Made by a program: the position numbers and the translations under genes
Notes under the pieces: generated by a model
Seen by the model: only the letters and a program-made list of their open reading frames with translations
Told to the model about the DNA's origin: nothing
Database searches by the model: none
Shown: positions 26,410-35,400 of the stretch, in pieces
How the letters are laid out: every line of letters begins with the position of its first letter
Numbering within the stretch: the first letter of the stretch is position 1
DNA from: Candidatus Calescibacterium sp.
Lineage (GTDB): Bacteria; Calescibacteriota; Calescibacteriia; Calescibacteriales; Calescibacteriaceae
NCBI GenBank assembly: GCA_025060505.1
Contig: JANXBU010000004.1
Span: 62,001 to 126,000, forward strand
Direction of reading: 5' to 3'
DNA length: 64,000 nt

Positions 26410-26624
26410 GAAACAAATAATAACAAAATAAATCCGTGCTTTTTTGTAGTTCCTATCCCCACGAATATAAATTCTTCTCTCCTATTGTAAACACCTCTTT
26501 CGTTGCAAACATCCCACACTCTTTGTGAAGAGAGCACCGGACTTCAGGCGCTGAAAAATATTATTTCACTTACAATAAATCAACAGTTCACTTTTCGACT
26601 GACTTTAGTTGTGAGAAATTTTTA

Positions 26625-27809
26625 TCACTCAATCTCTTTACCAGATAAACCCAGTATAGCTCTTGCAACTATAGTTCTTTGAACCTCAGATGTTCCTCCG
26701 CCTATAGTTATGAGACGAACATCTCTGTAACCCTTTTCTATTTTTGACTCACGCATGTATCCGAGTCCGCCCAAAATCTGTATGGCTTCGTATATATGTT
26801 GAACGATACTATCTCCCCAGAAGAGCTTAAATGACGAAGCTTCAACAAACGGAAGCTCTCCTCTATCTATGTGCCAAGCTATTGTGTATAAGTAAGAGCG
26901 GGCAACTTCAAGTGTTACCTTCATATCAACTATCTTTTTCTGTATAGCTTGAAAATAAGAAATTGGCTTTCCAAAAGCAGTCCTGTTGTTGGCAAAAGCC
27001 ATAAGAGCTTTTATCACCGTTTCAAGAGAACCAACAGATGGAGAAAGCATAACAGACCTTTCCCATCCAAAAATTGTTCTGACAATCTGAACGAACCCCA
27101 TATTGACTTCACCCAAGACGTTTTCTTCCGGAACTTCACAATCTTCAAAAACAATCTCACCAGTTGGAGAAAGTCTGTTTCCCATTTTCTGGAGCTTTCT
27201 TGAAACCGAAAAACCCTTGAAGCCTTTCTCAACCAAAAAAGCAGTTATACCAGCTGAGCTTAGAGATTTATCTGTTGCGGCTAAAACCAAAAACAGGTCT
27301 CCTATGGGAGCGTTTGTTATGTAGAGTTTTGAGCCGTTCAGAATCCATCTATCGCCCTTCTTGACAGCTGTTGTTTTCAGGTGTATTGAGTCAGAACCAC
27401 CGTGAGGCTCAGTTATAGCGAAACAGCCTATCATCTCGCCTGTTGCGAGCTTTGTAAGATATCTCTTCTTCTGATCCTCGCTCCCAAATGTCATCAAAGG
27501 TACTCCACAAAGTATTGTATGAGCAGAAAGAGACATAACCATTCCACCGTCAACTCCGGCAAGCCCAAGTGCTTCCCAAGCTATGGTTGTGGCCAAAGCA
27601 GAAGCTCCCTGACCTCCATACTCCTGCGGAAAAGGAAAACCAAGAAGCCCGAACTCTTTGAATTTCTCCCATATTGGCCAAGCAAACTCTTCCTTTTCAT
27701 CTAATTCAAGCTGAATCTTTTCTTGTATCGGAATTATGTTGTCTGTTGCGTAGCGATACACCGAGTCTTTAAGCTGAATTAACTCCGGTTCAAGTGAAAA
27801 ATCAATCAT
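26625..27809 (-). CDS. Acyl-CoA dehydrogenase
   Basis: The 394-residue flavoprotein shows the family blocks 'FAITEPHGGSDSIHLKTTAV', 'GDRWILNGSKLYITNA', 'RTAFGKPISYFQAIQKKIVD', 'QILGGLGYMRESKIEKGYRD' and 'ITIGGGTSEVQRTIVARAIL'. It oxidises acyl-CoA to trans-2-enoyl-CoA with FAD and passes electrons to ETF. At the place where many members carry the catalytic Glu (YEGT) this one has GGGT, so the base must lie elsewhere, as in isovaleryl- and long-chain-type enzymes. Substrate length is unknown. It is divergent from the crotonyl-CoA-reductase-like gene across a 131-bp AT-rich region, and the pair probably shares a pathway. Confidence 0.9.
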   Translation of the reverse strand: MIDFSLEPELIQLKDSVYRYATDNIIPIQEKIQLELDEKEEFAWPIWEKFKEFGLLGFPFPQEYGGQGASALATTIAWEALGLAGVDGGMVMSLSAHTILCGVPLMTFGSEDQKKRYLTKLATGEMIGCFAITEPHGGSDSIHLKTTAVKKGDRWILNGSKLYITNAPIGDLFLVLAATDKSLSSAGITAFLVEKGFKGFSVSRKLQKMGNRLSPTGEIVFEDCEVPEENVLGEVNMGFVQIVRTIFGWERSVMLSPSVGSLETVIKALMAFANNRTAFGKPISYFQAIQKKIVDMKVTLEVARSYLYTIAWHIDRGELPFVEASSFKLFWGDSIVQHIYEAIQILGGLGYMRESKIEKGYRDVRLITIGGGTSEVQRTIVARAILGLSGKEIE

Positions 27810-27940
27810 ATCTTTTAATTATTACTCAACGAAAACTATACAGACACATTTAACAAAAAAATTGACCAATTGTTCGATAATTTACCATAACTTTTCAGAT
27901 TTTTCGTAAAAACTCGGCAACAAAAATAACTCTAAAATCT

Positions 27941-29140
27941 ATGCTTGAAAGAATTCCTTTGGGGAAAGCAGACGTTGAACCTGGAACACCGGTCAAGAAG
28001 ATGAAAGCTGTTGTGGTACGCCCTGATAGATTAGGAGATCCGATAAAATCAATGAAAGTCGAAGAAGTTGATGTTCCCGAACCAGGACCAGGAGAAGTTT
28101 TGGTTTATGTAAAAGCAGCTGGAGTTAATTTTGATGGAGTCTGGGCAGCTCTGGGCAAACCCATCAATGTTATGAAGTATACCGGATACGATTTTCACAT
28201 CGCTGGCTCAGATGCATCAGGAATAGTATGGAAAGTTGGTCCCGGTGTTAAGAATGTAAAAGTTGGAGACAAAGTAGTTATACACTGCAATCAATCATGT
28301 GGACAGTGCCCTCAATGCAATGGACTTGACCCTATGGCTTGTGAAGAGCAGAAAATATGGGGTTATGAATCAAACTGGGGCTCTTTTGCTCAGTTCTGCT
28401 TAGTTCAAGCTCAACAAATTTTACCGAAGCCAAAGCATCTGAGCTGGGTAGAAGCTGCAAGTTATCCACTCACATATTTTACAGCTTGGAGAATGCTTGT
28501 CAAGCACGCAGAAATAAAACCGGGAGATGTTGTTCTTATATGGGGTGCAGCAGGAGGACTTGGAATATTCGCTACACAGATATGTCTTATATCAGGAGCT
28601 ACTCCTGTATGTGTTGTATCTTCACCGGAAAAATCTGAGATCCTCAAATCATTTGGAGCAAAACTCTTTATCAACAGAAAAGACTTTGACATTGCACCTA
28701 AAAACGGCAAAATAGACGAAAAAACAGCTAAAGAAATGAAAAAATTCAGAGATGAAATAAGACGTCTTACCGGCGGGAAAGATCCTGATATTGTATTTGA
28801 ACACGTTGGACAGGAAACATTCCCAACCAGCGTCTTTGTAGTTGACAGATTTGGTAAAGTCGTTATATGCGGAGCAACTACCGGATACAACCTTATGTTC
28901 GATGTAAGACACCTTTGGGTAAGACAGAAGAAAATTATTGGTTCTCACTTTGCAAACGCATACGATGCCCACAGAGCAAACGAACTCGTTATGCAGAAGA
29001 AAATAAAGACTTTCGTTTCAAAGGTTTTCGAATTTGAAGAAACTCCGCTTGCTCACCAACTTATGTATGAAAACAAACACTACGGAAAAATGGTTGTGAA
29101 AGTTCAGGTTGAGGACGAAAATGAAGGAAGAGAAGAATAA
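27941..29140 (+). CDS. Crotonyl-CoA carboxylase/reductase-like enoyl-CoA reductase
   Basis: This 399-residue medium-chain dehydrogenase matches crotonyl-CoA carboxylase/reductase along its length: 'GVNFDGVWAALGKP', 'FHIAGSDASGIVWKVGPGVK', 'QKIWGYESNWGSFAQF', 'VLIWGAAGGLGIFATQIC', 'PVCVVSSPEKSEILKSFGAK', 'DPDIVFEHVGQETFP', 'KKIIGSHFANAYDA'. It differs in two ways. It carries a structural zinc motif 'SCGQCPQCNGLDPMAC' absent from the Streptomyces/Methylobacterium enzymes. The second Asn of the 'NYNxVW' block, part of the CO2 site in those enzymes, is Asp here (NFDGVW). The Phe-Glu pair is Tyr-Glu. These suggest plain NADPH-dependent enoyl- or acryloyl-CoA reduction rather than carboxylation. 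It lies divergent from the acyl-CoA dehydrogenase. Confidence 0.82.
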   Translation: MLERIPLGKADVEPGTPVKKMKAVVVRPDRLGDPIKSMKVEEVDVPEPGPGEVLVYVKAAGVNFDGVWAALGKPINVMKYTGYDFHIAGSDASGIVWKVGPGVKNVKVGDKVVIHCNQSCGQCPQCNGLDPMACEEQKIWGYESNWGSFAQFCLVQAQQILPKPKHLSWVEAASYPLTYFTAWRMLVKHAEIKPGDVVLIWGAAGGLGIFATQICLISGATPVCVVSSPEKSEILKSFGAKLFINRKDFDIAPKNGKIDEKTAKEMKKFRDEIRRLTGGKDPDIVFEHVGQETFPTSVFVVDRFGKVVICGATTGYNLMFDVRHLWVRQKKIIGSHFANAYDAHRANELVMQKKIKTFVSKVFEFEETPLAHQLMYENKHYGKMVVKVQVEDENEGREE

Positions 29141-29275
29141 AGAAGAAAGACAGAAATCACTGAACAAAAAACAAAAATACAGAAAACCTTTAAATCAGAA
29201 TATCGATTGCTAACGGGTTGTAGTAAAACAGAAATCTGCATTGAATAAAAGAAACACACAACTCAAATACAAAAG

Positions 29276-31003
29276 TTATGATTCCATATGGTTGAGTAAT
29301 TCCTTATAATATGGATAGCCACTTGTTAATTCTTTTACTTCATTCTTAACAGAGTTTATAACATTGCTATCAAATTTTGAAGCTATGACCTTATTTATAA
29401 GCTGTACTATCTTTCTTGCTTCTTCTTCTTTCATACCACGTGTTGTTATTGCAGCAGTTCCAACCCTTATTCCAGAAGGATTCATCGGAGGTCTCTGATC
29501 AAATGGTATGACATTCTTGTTCAAAACTATTCCAGAGTTGTACAGGGCAGACTCAACTTCGGCACCACTAACACCTTTTGGAGTTACATCAACCAAAACT
29601 ATATGTGAATCTGTACCACCCGTAATGACATTATATCCAAGTTTCAGAAATTCATCGGCCATCGCTCTTGCATTTCTTATAACTTGTGTGCAGTAATCTT
29701 TGAAATCATCCTCCATTGCTTCTTTGAAAGCCACAGCTTTTGAAGCTATAACATGCATAAATGGTCCGCCTTGTGAGCCCGGAAATACGGCAGAGTCTAT
29801 TTTTTTCGCATGTTCAGACTTTGAAAGAATCACAGCTCCACGCGGTCCCCTTAATGTTTTATGAGTAGTAAACGTAACAAAGTCTGCAAACGGAGTTGGG
29901 TTCGGAAATACCCCAGCAGCAGCGAGTCCAGCTGGATGAGCAATATCTGCCAAAAAGTAAGCTCCAACTTCCTTTGCTATTTCAGAAAAAGCTCTGAAAT
30001 CTATTGCTCTTGGATACGATGAAGCTCCAGCTATTATTATCTTCGGTCTCTCCCTCAAAGCGATCTCCCTGACCTCGTTCATATCTATCAGATGAGTCTG
30101 TTTGCTCACAGTGTATGAAACAGATTTATATATTTTTCCAGAGAAATTAACTTTTGCTCCATGAGAAAGATGTCCGCCAGATGAGAGATCAAATCCTAAT
30201 ATTTTATCTCCAGCTTCACAAAAAGCTAAATAGACCGCCTGATTTGCCTGAGTTCCAGAGTGTGGTTGAACATTAGCGTGTTCCGCCGAAAACAGTCTCT
30301 TCACCCGTTCTCGTGCAATTTCCTCAACCTGATCAACAAACTCACATCCCCCATAGTATCTCTTTCCGGGATATCCCTCCGCGTACTTGTTATTCATCGG
30401 ATTGAACAGAGCGATGAGCGATCTCAAAGAAATCATGTTTTCAGAAGCTATCAGATTTATCATATATTCCTGTTTCTTAATCTCACCAACGATAGCTGAA
30501 AAAACCTCCGGATCAAATTTTCTCAGGGAAGAAAAATATGGAAAAGCAGATTCCAAAATCTCTCTTTCTATGTCTGCTATTTTTTCTACTCTTTTTCTGT
30601 GTCTTGAATCCGAACTGAAAGACGACTCCATAAAAGTCTTCAGAAGTTCCTTCACATACTCAAAATCGAAAATTCTACCAGAGAAAGCTAAAAGATTTGC
30701 GTCATTATGCATTCTTGACATTCGTGCTGTGTACTCGTTGAATATCAAAGCTGCTCTTACACCAGGGAACTTGTTTGCAACTATAGACATTCCAATACCA
30801 GTTCCACATATAAGAACCCCAAAATCCGCTTTCCTCAAGCTTATCTCCTTTGCAACGGCAGAAGCTATATCTGGATAATCTGCAGAGTTGGTAGAAAAAA
30901 CCCCTTTATCTTCACAAATCACACCTATTTCATCAAAGTATTTTTTTACCTTCTCCTTCAACTCAAAACCAGCATGATCTGAACCTATTACAACACGAGT
31001 CAT
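29276..31003 (-). CDS. glyA: RpiB-GlyA fusion: ribose-5-phosphate isomerase B + serine hydroxymethyltransferase
   Basis: The 575-residue frame is uninterrupted and contains two complete enzymes. Residues 1-145 are RpiB: 'VVIGSDHAGFELKEKVKKYF', 'DYPDIASAVA', 'GVLICGTGIGMSIVANKFPG', 'VRAALIFNEYTARMSRMHND'. Residues about 155-575 are SHMT: 'MINLIASENMIS', 'NKYAEGYPGKRYYGGCEFVD', 'ANVQPHSGTQANQAVYLAF', the PLP lysine in 'TFTTHKTLRGPRGAV', 'SGIRVGTAAITTRGM'. The linker is about 15 charged residues. RpiB interconverts ribose 5-phosphate and ribulose 5-phosphate. SHMT makes glycine and methylene-THF from serine. rpiB and glyA are neighbours in many genomes, so a fusion is a natural step, but it is unusual. 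Active-site residues of both halves appear intact. Confidence 0.93.
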   Translation of the reverse strand: MTRVVIGSDHAGFELKEKVKKYFDEIGVICEDKGVFSTNSADYPDIASAVAKEISLRKADFGVLICGTGIGMSIVANKFPGVRAALIFNEYTARMSRMHNDANLLAFSGRIFDFEYVKELLKTFMESSFSSDSRHRKRVEKIADIEREILESAFPYFSSLRKFDPEVFSAIVGEIKKQEYMINLIASENMISLRSLIALFNPMNNKYAEGYPGKRYYGGCEFVDQVEEIARERVKRLFSAEHANVQPHSGTQANQAVYLAFCEAGDKILGFDLSSGGHLSHGAKVNFSGKIYKSVSYTVSKQTHLIDMNEVREIALRERPKIIIAGASSYPRAIDFRAFSEIAKEVGAYFLADIAHPAGLAAAGVFPNPTPFADFVTFTTHKTLRGPRGAVILSKSEHAKKIDSAVFPGSQGGPFMHVIASKAVAFKEAMEDDFKDYCTQVIRNARAMADEFLKLGYNVITGGTDSHIVLVDVTPKGVSGAEVESALYNSGIVLNKNVIPFDQRPPMNPSGIRVGTAAITTRGMKEEEARKIVQLINKVIASKFDSNVINSVKNEVKELTSGYPYYKELLNHMES

Positions 31004-31098
31004 AAATTATAAAATATGGAGATTTCAAATGGAAAGAGTAAAATTCAAGTTTATGAAGTTATTTTGGCTTGCTAAATCCATACGAAATTTGACGAAAT

Positions 31099-31704
31099 CT
31101 AAGTTTTATGAGCTGGTTTAGTATCCAAAAATACTCTGAATATGTAAGGATTCAGTATAACCCATATTTTTTTATCTAACTCCACTTCAACAAAAGGTAT
31201 GTTGATACCCTGAAAAAGTATTTCTATTTCGTTTCCAAATGTTTCTTCACCTTCAACAAAAACAGATGTTATTTCAGATGAAACTTTTTTCTTACCAACC
31301 TCTTTCCATTCACAAACAGCTGGTCCGATTTCCTCAAATTTGAAAGGTATAGTGAATCCAAGTTCAGTTTTAAGTTTTTCTATCTCCTTTTCTCTCTCCT
31401 TCCACTCCTCATCCTGGTATTCAGTTGGTAAACATCTGAAAACCTTTATTTCTCTTTCTTTCTTCAAGATTGAAATTTTTACTGGCTTCTTATTATTCAG
31501 AGATTCCCTGAGTATATCTGAAAAAACTGAAGCAAACAATCTAGCGTCAGACTTTGCTTTTTCCTGAGAAACAAAAGGCAAAGAAGGGAAAACCAATCCT
31601 AAAAAAAGTGATATAATTCCCAAAACAATAGCTAACTCTATCAATGTAAATGAGCGAAAAACTTTGGAAGTAGGAACATTTCTGCAACATTTCACCAATT
31701 TCAT
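31099..31704 (-). CDS. GspH-like pseudopilin / prepilin-like protein
   Basis: The 201-residue protein has a class III signal: basic leader (MKLVKCCRNVPTSKVFRS), then 'FTLIELAIVLGIISLFLGLV', the prepilin peptidase target and hydrophobic alpha-1 helix with the conserved Glu at +5. The body (about 165 residues) is beta-rich with a charged helix ('EEWKEREKEIEKLKTELG') and does not match a specific pseudopilin strongly; GspH-like is the best guess from size. It is 45 bp downstream of the GspG gene and in the same orientation, so they form a small pseudopilin operon of a type II secretion or pilus system. Confidence 0.75.
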   Translation of the reverse strand: MKLVKCCRNVPTSKVFRSFTLIELAIVLGIISLFLGLVFPSLPFVSQEKAKSDARLFASVFSDILRESLNNKKPVKISILKKEREIKVFRCLPTEYQDEEWKEREKEIEKLKTELGFTIPFKFEEIGPAVCEWKEVGKKKVSSEITSVFVEGEETFGNEIEILFQGINIPFVEVELDKKIWVILNPYIFRVFLDTKPAHKT

Positions 31705-31749
31705 AAATCTATAAGTCTCTCAAGAATATATATCAAAATCGAATTGTTT

Positions 31750-32145
31750 TTATTGCGCAACCTGAGATTCTGTAGATATATCATCTTGCGTTCCGATTGA
31801 TTTATCTGGACCAGCCGATTTCAGTGTAAAAGTCTTACCGTCTGAAACATAGTAATACTCGCTTCCCCACGGATCCTTTGGAATTTCCTTTCCCTTGAGA
31901 TATCCACCCTTAACAAGTGATCCTACGCCCTCATCTGTAGTTGGATATCTTCCCTGCTCCATTTTATACAATTCAAGAGCTTGCTCTATCATACTTATTT
32001 GGGTCTTCGCTGTTCTTTCTCTCGCTCTTTCAAAATATCTTACAACATTTATACCTACAAGTCCTGCCAAAAGTCCCACAATAAGAACAACAACCATTAT
32101 CTCTATCAATGTAAATGCTTTCATCTTTCTATTCTTCCTTTCCAT
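31750..32145 (-). CDS. gspG: Major pseudopilin GspG
   Basis: I start it at 32145 (MERKNRKMKAFTLIEIMVVV), 131 residues; a start at MKAFTLIEI is also possible, with AAGGAAG ahead of it. The track start adds an unrelated hydrophobic segment. After the prepilin cleavage site and helix ('FTLIEIMVVVLIVGLLAGLV') come the GspG signatures 'QALELYKMEQGRYPTTDEGV', 'KDPWGSEYYYVSDGK' and 'SAGPDKSIGTQDDIS', the calcium-binding C-terminal loop. GspG builds the type II secretion pseudopilus. This system is a plausible exporter for the large Cys-rich and GC-tailed proteins of the window. Confidence 0.92.
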   Translation of the reverse strand: MERKNRKMKAFTLIEIMVVVLIVGLLAGLVGINVVRYFERARERTAKTQISMIEQALELYKMEQGRYPTTDEGVGSLVKGGYLKGKEIPKDPWGSEYYYVSDGKTFTLKSAGPDKSIGTQDDISTESQVAQ

Positions 32146-32413
32146 AATAAAAAATATAAAAACTAAGAAACAAAAATGTGAATAGATAGTAAAATGTTTA
32201 ATAGAACATTTCATAGAGCTGTGAATTGAAAAAAATGATTACTCATTATACTTTTTCTCATCTTCTTCTCCAGAGATAATGCTTCAGAGATTTCAAAGAC
32301 AAGATTTACTCTGACAGAGGTTACATTGAAGGGAGGGTTGTAGGTTCGGACAGTTTTACTTTATTTTTTGTATTTATTTTTTTGAAATTTTGAATGAAAG
32401 GAATGAGAAAGAG

Positions 32414-32437
32414 AAGGGGGGATTTTGTTCCCCCCTT
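32414..32437 (-). terminator. GC-rich hairpin after the 1341-residue gene
   Basis: AAGGGGGG / CCCCCCTT forms an 8-bp perfect stem with an 8-nt loop, seven bases after the stop codon at 32444. The stem's own terminal T residues and a T-rich stretch beyond it fit an intrinsic terminator. The T-run is better on the forward strand, so the hairpin could act in both directions. Confidence 0.7.
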
Positions 32438-32443
32438 TTGTTA

Positions 32444-35400
32444 TTATCCGTTAATCCTTCTTCTTATGATAGCTAATGAAATCATCACACCTGCGAATAC
32501 AATCCAGGAAACAGAGGCAGTAGAACAACCAAGTATTCCTGCATTTTCTGTTACAAAGAATCTGTGTGTATATTGTGATATATTTCCTACATCATCTTTT
32601 GCTTTTATCTTCAGAATATGTTCACCTTTTGAGAGTCCGCTAAGTTCTATTGATGTAAGCTCATTAGCCGGAACCCACTGTGACCACTCTCCATCATCTA
32701 CAGCATAAGATACGAGAACCTGATCGGCCGAAGCCTGTGCGTCCTTCACATCTGCAAAGAATACTGCTTTAGAACCTCTTACTACCTCTGGAGCAGTTAC
32801 ATTTATATCTGGACCAAGCGAATCGACTCTGAATACAAACTTAGCCGGAGTTGGATCTATAAGTTTTTCTCCATCCTTTGCTCTAACCTCAAAGACATGC
32901 CATCCCTCTAGCAGGTGTGTTAGAACAACGGAATTTTCTTCAGACCAAAGGTTCCATGTTCCACCATCAAGCCTCCATGAGTATCTTACCTTGTCTGAGT
33001 TTGGAGACCAACCGGAAAACTCTATTCTTGTATAAAGTGCACTTGGATCTGATGTATGCGTTATGAATGTTTCAGGTGGTGTTATCATTTTTCCATTGCC
33101 ATTGACAGTGTAATCAGCAAACCTAACATTCATTGGAACACCCGGAGCAAGACCAGCTATACTACCAATTGTGTCAACAAGGTCAATACCAAGACCGTTG
33201 AGGAGTTTTACTATATTACCAAATGTTGGTCTTCCACGCCAATGTATAAACATTTCAAAGTAGTCTCCTATACCATCTGTTGTTGCACCAGGCGCATTGT
33301 GTGGGAACGCGGTATCCCAGGGCAGATTACCAAACTCAGGGCCAACCCACGGGAAGTTGAATTCCATAGGTATCTGTAGTAAAGCAGCAGGATCAAGTGC
33401 AACTCTTAGCTTTGCTCCAGCGAGTCCGTTAAGAACAACCGGGAGGATATTTCCAAGTATCTCTGCCCAGTTTGAACCAGAAAGTCCCAAAGCATTAGAG
33501 TTGTATGCAATGAAGTATCTCACATCTGGATCAACATATAGTGTGAGATCTATAACTCTTGCAAATGTTCCTCCCTGTGGGAAGTAGTTTCCACCTCTAT
33601 CCGTGGTCTGACCAGTGTAATAGTTCCTGTAGAATGATGTTAGAGGTTGCGAAAAGTCAGTAGAGTCTATATTCGGGAACCTCACAGTTCGTGCACAATC
33701 TGGTGAAACACAAGGGACTATATCTATATCAACAGAAAGCATCAGACCAACCGTTAATCCAAATACTCTCATCCAATTGTGGTTTGCATTAGTAATATTT
33801 CCTGTTGTTACAACATTAAACGAAAGGTCTATGTATGGAAGGTCTATTAGCAAATCAGCTGTATCGAACCATGTTGTTGGTGAAACAAACATTGTGAATC
33901 CACTTCCAAATGTCGCATTCTGTACAAATTGATCCCAGAAGTTATTTCTTGTTGAACCTGTAGAGTATACGGAGAGAACTGGTCTGAATGTAGGTCCTCC
34001 GGTTTTTGAATATGCCACAACCGATAGCGGTCTATTATACGTTGCAGCTCCACCGCTATTACCAGAAGGAGAACCAGGATCTTTGTAGTTTGGTATTATC
34101 TCGATTGCCATTTCCTTGTTTGGGAATGAGTCTTTGAGTTTTGGCATAAAGAAAGCAAAAGAATCTGTATTTAAGAATCCACCTGCAAAGCTTCCAAGCA
34201 TTGGTGTATATTTGTCCACCCATATACAAGCTATACCGTCTCCAACAACTTCGTATAATATTCTTGATACAAGGTTATGGTGTATTCCTACTCCAACATA
34301 GTAATTTGTTACAGAATATCCATATCTACCTTCTGCAAGTGTTGGTGCCACTGGATACTGCGGTAAGAACTGCGAGGAGAAGACATGTGGGAACTGTCCG
34401 TTATTTGCGTTAAGATTACCTGTACATTGAGCAACGGTTCTTATAGTTGACGGACAACCTGTTTGAGGAACACACTCTCTTATAGGAATGATCTGGCTTG
34501 TTGCAGCCTTAGGCATAGGAGTAGCAAACTGAACACAGGATGTAACGTATTGATTGAAGCTTGCTCTCTTCACGTCTGAGAGGCTCGTAGCAGAAGAGTT
34601 CCATATAACATACCTTATATCTGTTGCAACATTCATTGCCAAAAGAATTCCCGCCGAATCTGCCCAAAAGTCATTAGTGAATCCGAGATCTATGAATATC
34701 TTATTTGGTTTATGCTCATAGTATGTAGTAGCTCCAACATAAACTACTTCTTCCATAGGATGTTCTATTGGGTTCAAAGATTCAAGTATATCTTTCAAGT
34801 CAAAAACCTGACCCGGGAACAAGAAGTATGCTATACAAGTATCGTACTGATTCACCGTAGTTTTTCCGCTTACACAGCTTACATTAAAGTTATCAATTGC
34901 AATCAATCTCAAAACAGCATCAAGCCATAACAATGTTCTTGCAACCTTCTGTGAAACTCTGTATTCTGGACAGTACTGCGCTGATCCTACTGTGTTCCAA
35001 GCAATGTTTCTGCAAGCAGGAGTAGTTACAGAGGCAGCCATTGGAATCATATCATAAGCTATTCCTGCAATGACATCCAAACCTTTCAAGTTTATACCAA
35101 GACCTCTTACGACCTGCGCCCAATCTGTATGGTCTGTGAAATTACCCTTAATTTGGATTCCAAGCCTTAAGCCCAAAATCGGTATCCTTAAATAAACTCT
35201 ACCATTTACATAGTTTGATATAACACGGGATTCATCATATGTGAATGTTGTATTATTTGGCGTCTCCCACTGTGGATCACATATATGCCTGTCATTTATG
35301 GCGTCTCTATTCTTGAAACAATATGAAAGAGCGTTGGGGAAAGAAGTTACACCAGGGTTAAATTGACAAACATTTCCCACCCAAACACAATCTACATATC

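Noticed and set aside
32500-34930. Several forward ORFs of 60-107 codons (32394, 33056, 33297, 34116, 34201, 34712) inside the 1341-residue gene
   Set aside because: They are antisense to a continuous frame with signal peptide, domains and sorting tail, and have shadow-type composition.
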